From positions 25,829,362 to 25,893,361 of the forward strand of contig NC_060061.1 of NCBI RefSeq assembly GCF_020283565.1: 64,000 bases of DNA. Reading direction: 5' to 3'. The notes beneath the pieces are model-generated. The model was not told where the DNA came from. It saw nothing but the letters and a program-made list of their open reading frames with translations, and searched no databases. Made by a program: the position numbers and the translations under genes. Each line of letters starts with the position of its first letter. Within the stretch, counting starts at the first letter, position 1. This DNA is from Trifolium pratense (lineage: Eukaryota > Streptophyta > Magnoliopsida > Fabales > Fabaceae). This document shows, in pieces, positions 31,551 to 43,836 of the stretch.

Positions 31551-32330
31551 GGGTCTGTTTGGTAACAGTCTTTTCAGAAAGAGCTTATAGCTTATTTTAC
31601 TGACTTATAACTTCTTTTTCAGAAGTTATTTCAAGTAGCTTATGAGCTTATAGCTTATAGGTTTTCATTTTTTTCTTCCTCTTTTACCCTTATTATTTTA
31701 ACTAAAATCCACATTTACCCTTTATAATTTATTATCATTAGAATTTAAAATAAAATAAGTAAATACATGTTTTAACGTTGCTTCTTTTAAAATCACATGT
31801 ATATAGTAAGTTTTAACGTTGCCTTATTATCTATTTTCAAATATGAAGGCTAAAACGTATTATTTTTTTTTATCAATTCATAGGTACGTACCTTACTATA
31901 ATTTTTTTTAAACAATGTACCTTACTATAATTAACCATTATACAGTATTGTGAATATATTTAGTTGTTACTTTCTCATAAAATATATCAACTGAAATGAA
32001 AATAATTTTTTTAAAAAAAATTTCAGCATATAAAAATTAGTTTAATAATAATATTTGAAAGATATATTTATTGAATTAATAAACTTAAAATATTATAAAA
32101 AAAACTTAAAATATTAAATTCTAAGTATTTTAAATAGTATTAATTTGATAAAAAAAATTATTGAATTAAAGATGTCCTTTTATGTCATTTTACATTTATC
32201 AGTCAGTTGAACCGCTAATTGTACCAAACACTTCAATCAGCTTATCAGCTAGAAGCTATTAGCCATTAGTCATCAGCCATAAGCTATCAACTAGCTTATC
32301 AACTATAAGCTATTTTTGCCAAACAAAGCC
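31551..32330. mobile_element. Tourist-like (PIF/Harbinger) MITE (copy A)
   Basis: Ends GGGTCTGTTTGG and CCAAACAAAGCC, flanked by TTA duplications (31548-31550 and 32331-32333). 780 bp with AGCTTATAGCTTATA arms. Copy B counterpart 51994-52773. Confidence 0.85.
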
Positions 32331-32426
32331 TTAATCTTTTTATAGGTTTATTCTATACAGAACCCTAAAAGTTTATGAATTACAATTACTATATGCAAAT
32401 TTTTTTTTTTTCTACAAATAAATTTA

Positions 32427-32685
32427 CTCTCTCAGTCTCAAAATAAATGACATAGTTTTATTATGCGCACTATTCAAATAATATGCTCTGACCATATGTT
32501 TTTTCCTAATATATAATGCAAATATTAGCACATAAGATGTTATTTGATTTGTCTCGGTGAATATTTTCAAGATATACAATTTTTATAATTTTTAACGATA
32601 AATAACTAACTATATTAATAATTAAAATTGTACATTGACAAACATGAACTGACCAACTATATCATTTATTTTGGAATAGATGGAG
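32427..32685. mobile_element. Stowaway MITE (copy A)
   Basis: TA-flanked; CTCTCTCAGTCTCAAAATAA at left pairs with TTATTTTGGAATAGATGGAG at right. 259 bp. In copy B (from 52869) the right end is deleted. Confidence 0.85.
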
Positions 32686-32734
32686 TAACTCGTATCCTTA
32701 ATTAATACAACAAGAAATCAAATAAAGAGAAACA

Positions 32735-32900
32735 TTATACCTAACTTAATTGGTGGTGATTGACATTGAACAAATTAGTAGGAAAGACCACGATTCGATC
32801 TTCGACAACTGCGATCGAAAAGAAGCTGAAACAATTTGACTTTCGGACTAAATTAAACGATCCAATAAGCCGAATATTGTTGGTGAAAACAAAAAAAATT
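32735..32900 (+). mobile_element. Degenerate SINE, present only in copy A
   Basis: TTAATTGGTGGTGATTGAC (A-box region) and ACGATTCGATC (B-box region) match the head of the SINE at 44890-45064; an A-rich tail lies near 32890. It lies in a 320-bp stretch absent from copy B. Confidence 0.55.
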
Positions 32901-33084
32901 GGTTGGACTTAAATCCTGTATTCTATAAAAAAAAATGGTTGCCTCGGTATGTTATGAATTTTTATAACTAGTATTTATGATGCACCGAGAAGGAATTGTT
33001 CAAAGGATTAAAAATTTAAAATGTGTCTTGTTTCACCCGCATTTTTTTTGTACAATATTTCACCCGTATTTAAAGTGTAATAAT

Positions 33085-33596
33085 CAAGGTTGTCAGAACC
33101 GGACCGGTCATCGAACCGGCGAGTTCACCGGTTTAAGGTTCAATTGGTCGGACCGGGTTCAATCGGGGTCGAACCGTTTTTAATTAAATATATATTTTAA
33201 TTAATATATAAATAAAAATATATGAATAATTGCTCAATATTTCATAATTTCACACATTAAAAAGATAAAATATATCACAAGTCAAAATAAAATAAAATTT
33301 ATAATTCAAACCAAATGAAGAATAGATGAAAAACAAAAATATTTCCTATTCCTACGACGTTGTTGTTTTGTTTCATTTTTTTAAAAAAAAAAAAAGTTAA
33401 AACGACGTCGTTTTGCCCTATTTTTAAAAAAAAATTAAAAAATCTACAAAACCGCTTGAACCGCTCGGCCGGTTCACCGGTTCGACTCCGGTTCACGCGG
33501 TTTTTTGCCGGTCGGTTTCCTGTCCGTTTTTTGCTCAAAGCCGAACCGTTTTCATGACCGGTTCACGGTCCGACCGGTCCGGTTTTGATAACCTTG
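33085..33596. mobile_element. hAT-like MITE rich in CCGG (copy A)
   Basis: CAAGGTTGTCAGAACCGG and CCGGTTTTGATAACCTTG form inverted ends; 8-bp duplications GTAATAAT at 33077-33084 and 33597-33604. 512 bp. Contains repeated ACCGG words. Copy B counterpart 54935-55459. Confidence 0.85.
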
Positions 33597-34047
33597 GTAA
33601 TAATAGTGATAAAATGAAGTGGTTGACTTTTTATTTTCTTTTGGATAAATTTAAGGTAGAACTTTACATCCCAACTATGTCGGTGCCCCAACTTCCCTTT
33701 TCTCTATTTATATCTCATTATTATTTTTAAAAAAGAGAAAATAAGCTAATTACAACGAGAGACTAGACTTTAACCCCAATGGTACAAGATAAAAGACAAA
33801 ATTACACCAGAGATTATTTATCTTATTTAGTAGGGTTTGTCTAACATGTGCATCATTGCACATGTTAAGATAACTAAAAGTAGTAACTTTTTATTAAAAA
33901 ATAATAATTACAGTATTTATTAAAATATTATACATTTAATATAAAATGCACAAGTTCCAATACAAATTTAATAATTTAAACTTCTTAACATGTGCAAATT
34001 TGCACATGATAGAAAAACCCTATTTAGTATTTGTAACACATTGGTCT

Positions 34048-34440
34048 CTATGTTGCCTAAGTATAGGTACGGTACGGGTACTGGTACGCGGTACGACATT
34101 TTTAGAAAATTTAAGGTACGAGTATGTTAATATAAAATATTAGAAAAATTATTTTTAAGTGAATTATTATCATCATGCTTTGAACATTTAATTTTTTTGG
34201 TCCACCGTCTCAACTATTTTCATAAAAAATGAGAGATAATTGAAATATAATAAAAAAATTATAATATTTTAAGATATTTTTCAACAGTCAATATATTTTT
34301 TCCGTATTCATCATCATAAATCAACCAAATAAAAATGGGTACGGAATCGGTGCGTACCGTACGAGTACCATGGAATATCTTGTACTGGTACATACTCGGT
34401 ACGAGTACTTCACCATTTTAGGTGTACCCATGATACATAG
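34048..34440. mobile_element. hAT-like MITE rich in GGTAC words (copy A)
   Basis: CTATGTTGCC...GATACATAG, flanked by 8-bp ATTGGTCT (34040-34047 and 34441-34448). 393 bp; both arms are built from repeated GGTACGGGTAC words and their complement. Copy B counterpart 55911-56303. Confidence 0.8.
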
Positions 34441-35133
34441 ATTGGTCTTTATCTTTCTTTTTTCCCATATAGGTCATTTATCTTTTATAAATGTGCATAA
34501 GTTAATTTATATTTTTTAATTTAAAAAATGATGAGTTGGCAGGCCACATGGAAAAATCCGATTTTTTAAAATATTTTTTATTAAAAATTTTAAATACAAA
34601 TAATTGGTATGAACATTCATTATGTTGATTATCTTCTTCATCATATTCACCATCTTCTTAATAAAAATGATAAAAAGGATGTATATGTGCTCTTTTTATA
34701 AAAGTAAAGGACTTAAATGGGATAAACACAATAAGATAAAAAAGACTAAAATGTTACAAATAAATAAGATAAAGAACTTATAGTGTAATTTTGTCAAGAC
34801 AAAACAAACAATCTCATTAGTGTAGAAAAGAGATTTTACACCCATTTTTTTGGAGATATCACAATGGTTTTGGTCCGGTGTGAACCCAACTGGTGAGACA
34901 CTACAAGAAAATATCAGATTAGCTACGAAAAGTTCCCTACCAAATCTAGTTGTGGTTAAGTTCAAGTTACAAAAGTGACTTTTTACTACAAATAGTACTT
35001 TTTAAAGGTTATTAATAGTATATTTACTAATTGATCAAAAATCACCTTTTTTTTTATTCCAAAAAATAAAAATAAAGAAAAAAAATCAGAACGAAGAGAA
35101 ACTCTCTCTCCGAATAGTGTTAGAAACTTCTCT

Positions 35134-35237
35134 CTCTCATCTCCGAAACTCGATCGGAAACCGCTCTCATCTCCGAAACTCGATTGGAAACCGCTCTCAT
35201 CTCCGAAACTCGATTGGAAACCGCTCTCATCTCCGAT
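35134..35237 (+). repeat. 30-bp tandem repeat in the CACTA-like insertion
   Basis: About three and a half copies of CTCATCTCCGAAACTCGATT followed by GGAAACCG. Confidence 0.9.
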
Positions 35238-35845
35238 CAAATTCCTTCATCTATATTCTATCTGTATCTCGGTTCGATTGTTCATCTGAGTTTCGTCATC
35301 GTTCTCAGAGATATGTTTCTTCTTCTTCAACACCAAATCGATATTCCTTCATCTATATTCTAACTAATTGCGATGCCACACATAAGAAGGTTTGATTCTT
35401 CTTCTCCAACACCAAATCGATATGCATTATTACGGTTTGATTTTCTTTTCTCTCTGTCTCCGATCGATCTAATTTTTTGTCCGATTTTCTTTGTTCTCCA
35501 TCTCAATTTGCTTCTCTGCTTCTAATTGATCTACATTTAGATCCATTTTTGCATCTCTGATTTTATGTAATCGCATTTCTTTGTCTCCAATTGATTTTTC
35601 TACATTTTGTCTCGGATAGATTATGACTTTTGTTCAATATTCTTGGTTGCATTCATCTTGGAATGTTTATCTTAGGGTTCACAATATCAATAATCCTTTC
35701 TCAATATGATTTGTTTATATAATCTATGTAATGTGATTCAACTTCATCTATGTAATGTGATTCAACTTCATCTAATCAGTGCTTTTTTGTAATATCAAGT
35801 ATTATTATCTTGTCACATTTTACTGATTGTGTATGAATGAAACAG

Positions 35846-36284
35846 GTAACATAAACACATTGGCTGGAAATGTACCTCCGAAAGCTAACCTCGGTGACTT
35901 GAGGGGGCTTGAATGGGCTTAAAAGTTCTTCGATGAGAAGATGAAGCAGGAAAGAGACTTGCTCAGGTAATGAGACTCTGTTTGGATTAACTTGTTTGAG
36001 TCTATCTACTGACATAACTATTTGTGAGAGCTTATGAAAACAGTTTAACTTTATTTTATCTTTTGATATAGAAATAGCTTATGCATAACCAAACATGGCC
36101 TAATAGCAATAACACTTGAGGAATTTGATTGTAAAAATTTCATGAATCATTGGAAGTATCTTCATATGTATGGCTGTTTTTGTTTTCGATGTAGGTTGTA
36201 AGTGATCCAAGCTTAACCAAATCTGGTGTTTACTGGAGCTGGAATAAAGCTTCTGCTTCATTTGAAAACCAGCTATCTCAAGAG
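35846..36284 (+). pseudogene. POR: Captured fragment of NADPH-protochlorophyllide oxidoreductase
   Basis: POR reduces protochlorophyllide to chlorophyllide in plastids in the light. After an intron end (ACAG at 35842-35845) comes [17 protein letters not shown], a well-known POR segment, then a short damaged stretch, then EAGKRLAQ ending at 35966. A GT...AG intron (35967-36194) follows, then [17 protein letters not shown] and [10 protein letters not shown] (36195-36284) and a GT donor. These parts belong to the C-terminal half of POR in the correct order. The long middle part between the first and second segments is missing and the frame is disturbed after LRG. No start codon, transit peptide or C-terminal exon is present, so no enzyme can be made. 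Retained introns show capture from genomic DNA, not from mRNA. Confidence 0.85.
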
Positions 36285-37153
36285 GTCAGCATTTGTTCCT
36301 ACACTTTCCTTTGTAAGTTATTGATTTGGTTATTCACTGTTACCACAATTGATATAGACTTAACCAGTTATGATAAATTATATGAATGATCATTTATGTG
36401 AGAATTTTTTTTCATTGAATAATCAAATGTAGGGATGATTGACATATAGTAGATGCTTCTTTCATTTCATGTTGACATAGCATGAAGTTGTTTTTTAGTT
36501 TCTCTCTTTTATTTTCTATTTCATTTATATTATTGATGCATCACAGGACACATCTAGTTGTTTACGTTTGTAATAGTTGATGAATTTTTGTTGCTTTATT
36601 TCTTCTTTGATCATCAATCTTAGTAACCTCTTCCACTTTTTCTTTACCCTTATGTGACTGGTGGTAGTGTGGCCTTCTGTTTTTCCAATTCCATGATTAT
36701 TTTTTAGTTTGAGTGGCTTTTGGTTTTCTATTGGATGAAGTGAATGGTGTCCTTATTGTACTCCTCCTTATGGTTATCTAAGACATATCTTCTCAATTTG
36801 GCATGATTGCAGTACATGCAGCAACCAAAATAGAGAACACAAAACAAATGCTTAAGAAAATGTGAGACTCTTGTCATGGAAGACAAGACCACTTTTGGAG
36901 GTGAGACAACTTTTTCTGAGCTTTGATCAAATTTATTAGGATTTTATTTGGCATTTTGATTTTTGAATACTTCTCTTGATATGAACTGTTAACATATTTT
37001 GTATATATTGTATCTAATACTGGAAGGGATCTCAGTTAGGACTTGAAACTATAAGTTAGGATCTCAGTTAACACATTCAAAGTAACACATTTTATATTGA
37101 CTTATGCTTCACAACTATATATTTGCACAATGCTTATGTTCGTTGTATCTAGA

Positions 37154-39916
37154 TATATCCAAAAAATTTACACCGGTTATAAAATAGGTGTTAAAAATGA
37201 CATATTATACCTGTTTTTAATTATAAAAGGTGTGAAATGTGTATTATTTATACTTAATTACAAGAATTTTACACCTATTTTAAATTATAACAGGTGTGAA
37301 TCGTTTGTTGTTTAGATTATTTTTAAAGGTTTTTACACCTGATTTCGTGTATAATAGATGTAAAATGTGTATCTTTTATGAAATTTCAAAATAACAGGAA
37401 ATATTATTCTTATTATTACTATTTAATAAATTCATTAAGAAAATAATATTTGAAACAAAATAAAAAAGATCAAATTCTTCAAGTAATTCGCACAAAAAAA
37501 ATCATACATTAAACATAAACTATATTTTTATGTTTTTTTAATTGTCTTCGTTTTATCGTATTTTCTTCATTATCTTGGTCTTCTTGGATGTTCTTTTGTG
37601 AAAACCGCTGGATCGGATCGGATTTCGGGTTGATTTCTTAAAACCGATCCAAACCGAACCAAACCGCATACATATATTTTAATATTTATTTATCTTTTTA
37701 TTAGTATAAATATATATATTGCATTAACCTTTTTTTTTCAATTTAAATTTTGTTAATTAATTTAATCTATTTTAAATTTTGTTAATACTATATGTTAGTT
37801 TAATTTAATCTTTTTTATTTACTTTTTATATGTTTCGAATATAATTGGTAATTGTCATTCCAAAATATTAATTTTTAATATATTATATGTTATATTTTAC
37901 ATCAAACTTAATATTTATTTTGTCAAAAATGTCAAACTATTATTTTGTAGCGTTTTTATAATATTTATATTTATTAAAAAAAATTACAATTTATAATTTG
38001 GATATCCAAAAACCGATCCAAATTAAACCGCATAATATTGAATCGGATTGGATCGGATTTTTTTTTATTTGTCATCCAAAACCGAACCAAACCGCAAATG
38101 AATTTATTTTTGGATCGGATGAGTTTTTGCCTCAAAACCGATCCAAACCGAACCGCGAGCACCCCTATTGGACCCTCTTGTTGAATTTTGTCGATGAACT
38201 CTCTCTTATATTGTGATTTGTCATTGAATATCTACATATTCAAACACATATAAATTAAACAACTTTATAGTAAAAATATTGATTAACCTACATCAATGAC
38301 AACAAAACAAAAATTAAGACAATCTGAAGAATTAGTGAAGAAGAATCGAATTTTTCTACGTAGAATTCATCATGTGCTTTTAAAGATTTAAAAAATAGGC
38401 AGAGTTCTAATAATCTTCTTTTAAAACTTACTGAATGTCTTTCCTGAAACCAAAATGAGTTTAATTACATCATAAATTCAAACAACTATTTGAAAGATAA
38501 TGCTGAACTAAATAAAGAAAGAACTTACGAAAGAAATTACACTAATATTAAGATAACTGAAAATATGAGCAAAAATATTGGAGTTAAACTAACCAATAAA
38601 TATTGTCTGTGAAAATCTTCAACATCTACGAACTCTTATCAATTGTGAGTTATCTAGTTTGTAAATAAAGTCAAAGGCAAGTAAAACTTCACATGAAATT
38701 TGCAAATTATAGATACAATTTTCGTTCACTACTTTTATCAAATAGTTTATAATCACTATAGATACAAGTTTCATTGATTATGTTTTCTCGATCACAAAAA
38801 AATCATCGGGAATGAAAAAATCTTAAAGACAACACAAAATCCTTCAATGAAAGATTTTTTTTTTTAAAAAAAAAAACTCAACACAATTGTTTTATTAATT
38901 ACCTTATTCACCTCATAGATTCCCTTATTGACCAAATCGTTGACCAGGAATAATGCTAAAAAGAGAAACCCTAGGGTTCAAAGTAGAAGAACTCTTCCGT
39001 TAAAAAAAAAACTATTCTATTTGTGGATACAAAGATGAAGAGATTAAAATAGATGCTTACCTTTATATTAGAGCAACAAACAAAGAGATAAGAGGTCATA
39101 GATGGATGACAACGAATGGAGAGAGTCGGCGGCGCCAATGGGGGTGAGGTGGAGGGACACAATCGACAGTGGAAGAGAGAGTTGTGCGAGATAAATAAAG
39201 TTTGTAAAGAGAGAGCGCGTGTTTATGAAGTTTAGAGTTTTTTTTTTTTTTTATCTTAGATAAAGTGGTAATCCACTTAAATTGAATTTGTTTATTTTTT
39301 TTTTTCAAAGAAAATTAAGAAGTTTGTTTTTTATGTTCAAAATACAAGAAATTTGTTTCTATTTTTAAGGAATGATATGATTATTATTAAATTTCTTTTG
39401 TAACAAGTTATTATTAAATAAATCTAGTTTTTTTTTTTAGTTTAATTGTTGTGCATCGTCGGTGTAATTTTGTTTTACACAAACATCAAATGACGCGTTG
39501 CCAAATCATTTAATGAATGTGACACATCATGTGTTTTTAATTACCATACATGATGTGTCGGTATATTATTGGACGCATGTGCAAAATAACTTTACACCGA
39601 CGTGCATATAAATTATTATTTTTTTTATGGATATTTTTTCTTGGTAAGGTTTTTTTATTATGAATATTGAATAAATCTAGTTTTTCTCACATTTTGCTAT
39701 TACACCGGTTTTCTTTACACACAGTGTATAATATTATAACATAACTTTTTTACACCCGTTTTTAATAAAAGATATGTGATATGTTGACTAGTATTTTTCT
39801 ATTACACCTATTTTCTTTAAATAAAGGTGTATAATATTACGACATAACTCTTTTACACCCGTTTTTAATAAAAGAAGTGTAATATATCAAATTATATTCT
39901 TATTTTTGCACTAGTG
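37154..39916 (+). mobile_element. CACTA element fragment (copy A)
   Basis: Right end TTTTTGCACTAGTG at 39903-39916 (complement CACTAGTGCAAAAA). Subterminal arrays of TTACACCTATTTT-like words occur at both ends (37164-37380 and 39699-39895), as usual for CACTA elements. The left terminus is absent. Internal minus-strand ORF at 39096-39308 is not recognisable. The right end interrupts a LINE-type RNase H ORF. Copy B counterpart 56762-58974. Confidence 0.65.
37587..38165. mobile_element. GATCGG/AACCGA-rich MITE, only in copy A
   Basis: AAACCGATCCAAACCGAACC words near both ends in inverted arrangement. Copy B has 26 unrelated bases here (57195-57220), so the insertion came with a small loss. Ends are degenerate. 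Confidence 0.55.
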
Positions 39917-40237
39917 TCTAGTAGTACGATATTGAGGATGTCCCAACTTATCACTTAAAAAAACATCTCGGAGAATGGGAGGCAAAGAATTCCACCACCT
40001 CAAATTTGCATAAGCATACTCGGGAGTAGAAAATTTATCCGCACTAGCATTACCCTCACGATAAATGTGTGACCATTGTAAGTATAATCCCAAGCTCAAG
40101 TAATTTGACCAACGATTCCGTAAATCCCATGGTACTAAATCAATATTTTCAGAAAATATGGAACGCCGTTAGTGAATCACTCTCCAACCAAAGATACTTC
40201 CAGCCCTTGCTATTACCCTCCATAACAATAATTAAGA
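39917..40237 (-). pseudogene. Retroelement RNase H-like fragment (copy A)
   Basis: Minus strand: KGWKYLWLESDS, then after two stops LRNRWSNYL, LYLQWSHIYREGNASADKF. The W.ESDS, rW and SHIxREGNxxAD motifs are those of the LINE-type/plant RNase H domain (RVT_3). Truncated by the CACTA end. Same in copy B at 58975-59295. Confidence 0.7.
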
Positions 40238-42000
40238 CAATTAACCAAAAATTTACTTATTTTTTCGATTGAATTTGGGGCGAATTTGGAATTATAAGTG
40301 TCTCTTCAAATAACCAAAAAATTATCATAAAATAAGTGTCATAGTGATGATGATAGCAGATGAGTGCTTCAAAGTGGTGGTCCAAGTTACTCTTAGTTGA
40401 TAAGACAGGTTACTTAAAATAAAACTCCATCATAAAAATAAAAATAAAAAAATGAATAAAATGTGCTGCATGTTATTGGTTCCGCTTACTTGGAACAGTG
40501 AACACCACTCGTGTTTTATCATTTATTTATGGCTTTATACCAACTTTCCACATCAAGGGCATCAAAGTTTAAAAATTCTATAAAAAAACTTACTATTTAA
40601 GTGCTTAAAGAGTGCCTCGGGATACTATTTAGCATTTGCCTTTAAATAAATAACTAACTCTTACCCGTGCGATGCACAAATGTCATGCGTTATTTTATAT
40701 TATAACGTGAAAAAATTAAAACAATAAATATTATTAAAATAATAATAATAATAATCAAACTAATAATTATGTAAATATAATTATTAGAATTAACAAAAAG
40801 TGTGTATATAATTAAGAGAGAGTTCAAGTTTTTAACAGATAGTGTATAAATGATTTACCGTCTTCGACGTCCCAAATGAAAAATGAATAAACCAATAGCT
40901 AGTTGATCACCTAATATTGATCAAGAAGTCACATCCTCAGATCCTTCAACAAAAAACTTTTTTTTTCATTATCGTTCACATTTAGTATGACATCATGACA
41001 ATAGGATTCTCAATCAGAATAAAAAAAAACAATATATTATAGAATTTAAACAAAATATGATGATTTAGTGACAATTGTTTAAACAATTGTTTAGCAAAAT
41101 ATGATGATTTAATGACTATTTTATTTCCTTTTGATTAGATATATTCAATCATTATAGTGACTATTTGCTTCCATTTAGTCCATACGTTTTTTTTTCTTAT
41201 ATAAACATATAATCGGGCAATTGTTTTTTAATATAATTGGCCAGTTTTTTTATATATATTAATGCATCATTATACATATAAATGTAGGTATATGAAAAGT
41301 TGATCAATATGACAATAATGTAAGGAGAAATGATGTGACATTGTAAGTGGATGACATGGCTAAATGAAGAAATTTCAATGGTTTAAGTGGATTAGAGTTT
41401 AGAGAACGAATAGGATAACTATCTAGGATTTATATTTATAGATTATAAACAAACACCATTATGAAGGAGTATTATTCTTGTGGTCGTATATTTTCTATAT
41501 TTATTTTGTCTAAAAAAATAATATAAAAATATAGGCACCATTAATATAAAAACAAATAATATTATTATAAAAAATAATATAAAAATATATTTTGCTTTAT
41601 AGAAACAAAAAATTATAATAATCTGGAAAATAGTGTATTCATAACCTTGAAATTTTTTTTAAAAAAGAATATTTTCAACTTAAAACATTTTCTGTTATTT
41701 CCATTTTTATTTTTTTAATTATTGTTCCAGATTGCTGTTTAGCATGACTCATAACCTTTAACATTCAATTTTTTTTTACTCACTTAAAATTTACATCCAT
41801 AATAGGAGGAGCACCCTAGAGCAGGTAATATAATTTTTTATATCCACAATGTGTTCTTATGCGCATCAATGGAGGATAATATGATTTGTTTAATTTAACT
41901 ATTTCAGGTTGTTAGATTAAATTACAATAGACGGCTAGATCTAATGTAAGAGTTTTTAGGCTGAAAGAATAATACTATTAAAGGAAAGATAGCAAGACAA
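40238..42000. other. AT-rich DNA in copy A without a gene
   Basis: No supported ORF. 40600-40650 has GTGCCTCGGG and TTTAGCATTTGCC, like one end of the small Mutator MITEs at 47271 and 47661. ACCCGTGCGATGCAC near 40671 may be an eroded Helitron hairpin. Confidence 0.35.
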
Positions 42001-42310
42001 ATCAAGAAAAATTTAATCACTTCAATTATTGTTGGTTTATTTGAGAGTTTTATTAGGAGTTGGGAGGCGGGTAAGACTTGGTCTGACTCTAGTTTGGTAT
42101 GTTGTTGTGTGGCCGAATTGAACCTCCAAAACGATGTGATCTTTGTTGGAGGGTCTTTGACAACTAAAAATCTAGTGGATAGGGTGAAACTCTTGTCTTG
42201 AAAATAGTTTCTAGGTAAAAACCCTAGTAGCCCCTGCTTCTTCTATGAATAGGAGGTGCAACGTGTCTTGTGTTGGTCCTGATAGAATAGTGTAGGTGTG
42301 TTATGTCTAA
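42000..42310 (+). pseudogene. Retroelement C-terminal coding remnant (copy A)
   Basis: The plus frame reads SWEAGKTWSDSSLVCCCVAE and DRVKLLS, two stops where tryptophans would fit, FLGKNPSSPCFFYE. I take it as the end of a LINE-like ORF because a LINE-like 3' tail follows in copy B, but I am not certain of the family. Confidence 0.4.
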
Positions 42311-43131
42311 ATTCTTGAGAGGATGCTATTAAAATTGAGAGTTGAGTCTAACGTAACCCTATAAAACCGATTTACATATAACATAAGGCGATTGAATATT
42401 GCCTATACTTTATAAACATATATTCAGGTCATCTCGCAACCAATGTGAGACTTCTTAACACACCCTGTCACACTCATCACTGTTGGACTTGCAGAGCGCA
42501 TATATAAATAGTGGATGACTCGATTAGAAACCTGATAACAGACTCGATTATAAACAAATTTTTTAAATTTTGAATGTCACATTATCTTAATAATCATTTA
42601 AAATATTGAAATTGCAAAGAAATCCGTAAATGTCTATTTAATTAGTCATTGTGGTATCAAAAAGTGTCTTTTGTCTGGCTTAAAAAAAATTATTTTGAGT
42701 TAGTTAATTTTTTTTTTAAGAAGCCAACAAAATATTATTAAATAAAGTTACGTACAAGGTAGTGTCTAACTAAAAAGATGTACAACAAGTTACAAAATAA
42801 AATAATATAATACCAAATCTCTTTATCCAAATCTTAGCTCCAACCAAGACAATGGATTATATTGCTACAAGTTCAAATCAAATATATGAAATCTTTCTTC
42901 CTACTCTTCAACCACACCACGCCAATAATTTTGCATTGTTAAACAACAACTCCATTGATGTTTTTTTTTTAGCGCAAAAATTCTATTATTTCTTTTCTTT
43001 TATATACTCCAAAAACAAGTCAACGAAACAATCTGGACACTTATTCGGACTTCTTTACTGAAAGCATAAATATTACAAAATTGTAACACATGATCAATAG
43101 TTAAATTTGATAACAGATCATGAACGTCTAA

Positions 43132-43379
43132 TCAATTGAGAATTTTGTACCACAAAAATTCAAAGAAAGCACATCGAAAATATAGCTGATTAGAGTTTTC
43201 ACATCCTCCGACACATAATAACGAATCCAAACGAACCATTTCGCGATGAACCAAATTGTTTTTTGTTGGAAGCCTATTATATATATATAATAACCTCCAA
43301 GCAAATAATGACACCTTCAAAAGAGCCGTTTTCTTCCGGAATAAAAATCGACAAAATACATTCAAAAATTCTTTAAGTT
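43132..43379 (-). pseudogene. LINE reverse-transcriptase zinc-binding domain remnant (copy A)
   Basis: Minus strand: LLKVSLFAWRLLY, NRLPTKNNLVHRE, LLCVGGCENSNQLYFRC, FEFLWYKI. This is the zf-RVT region found after the RT of plant L1-like elements. No RT is attached. Copy B counterpart 62602-62852, broken by a frameshift. Confidence 0.8.
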
Positions 43380-43836
43380 TTAGCTTGTAACATAAAGGTT
43401 TTTAAAAAACCTTTAAATGCATTTGTCCTACAAAATCAATAGAAGTAAAAATAATATAAAATAAATAATATATTAAATATTTTATGAATTAAAAAATAGT
43501 AAACATTTTCTTATAATAATAAACACCGTGGAAATAGTACACTTGTTTTAAAAATATATACTCCCTCGTCCCTCCGTTCCTTTTTATTTGTCGTTTTATA
43601 AAGAAAAAAAAGACCAAAATAAACAAGTGTATTTTTACATCGTATCTTCCTATTATACCCTAATTTTTAATCCACCAATAAATTCATTTTTTTTGCACAC
43701 ACTTTTTTTCCCAATAAATTTAATATATTATGTAGAAAAAAAAATAAATTTAATATGTTATGTACCAATTTTTTTTTTAAATATTTAGTTTTCTAAATAT
43801 ATAGCATTAATTAGTTTTATTGAAAAGATGATATAA

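Larger units (their letters stand above)
34899..37150 (+). mobile_element. CACTA-like insertion with captured host exons, only in copy A
   Basis: Starts CACTACAAGAAAA at 34899, a typical CACTA end, and has 3-bp AGA on both sides (34896-34898, 37151-37153). Copy B has a single AGA there (56759-56761), i.e. an empty site. The right end (CGTTGTATCT) is not a clean CACTA terminus, so a terminal deletion or a different mechanism is possible. 2252 bp, no transposase seen. Contains a 30-bp tandem array (35134-35237) and POR exons (35846-36284). Confidence 0.65.
30614..43445 (+). repeat. Large direct duplication, copy A
   Basis: About 12.8 kb that matches 51060-63543 in the same orientation and order, with scattered mismatches. 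A-only parts: 32600-32920, 34899-37153 and 37587-38165. A-missing parts: counterparts of 53145-54870, 59302-59455, 61523-61790 and 62853-63517. Similarity ends around CATTTGTCCTA(C/T)AAAAT at 43445. Confidence 0.95.

Noticed and set aside
34899..39916. One large CACTA element from CACTACAAG to CACTAGTG
   Set aside because: The two ends differ after CACTA, flanking triplets are AGA and TCT, and copy B lacks only the left part at an exact AGA junction; two separate elements fit better.
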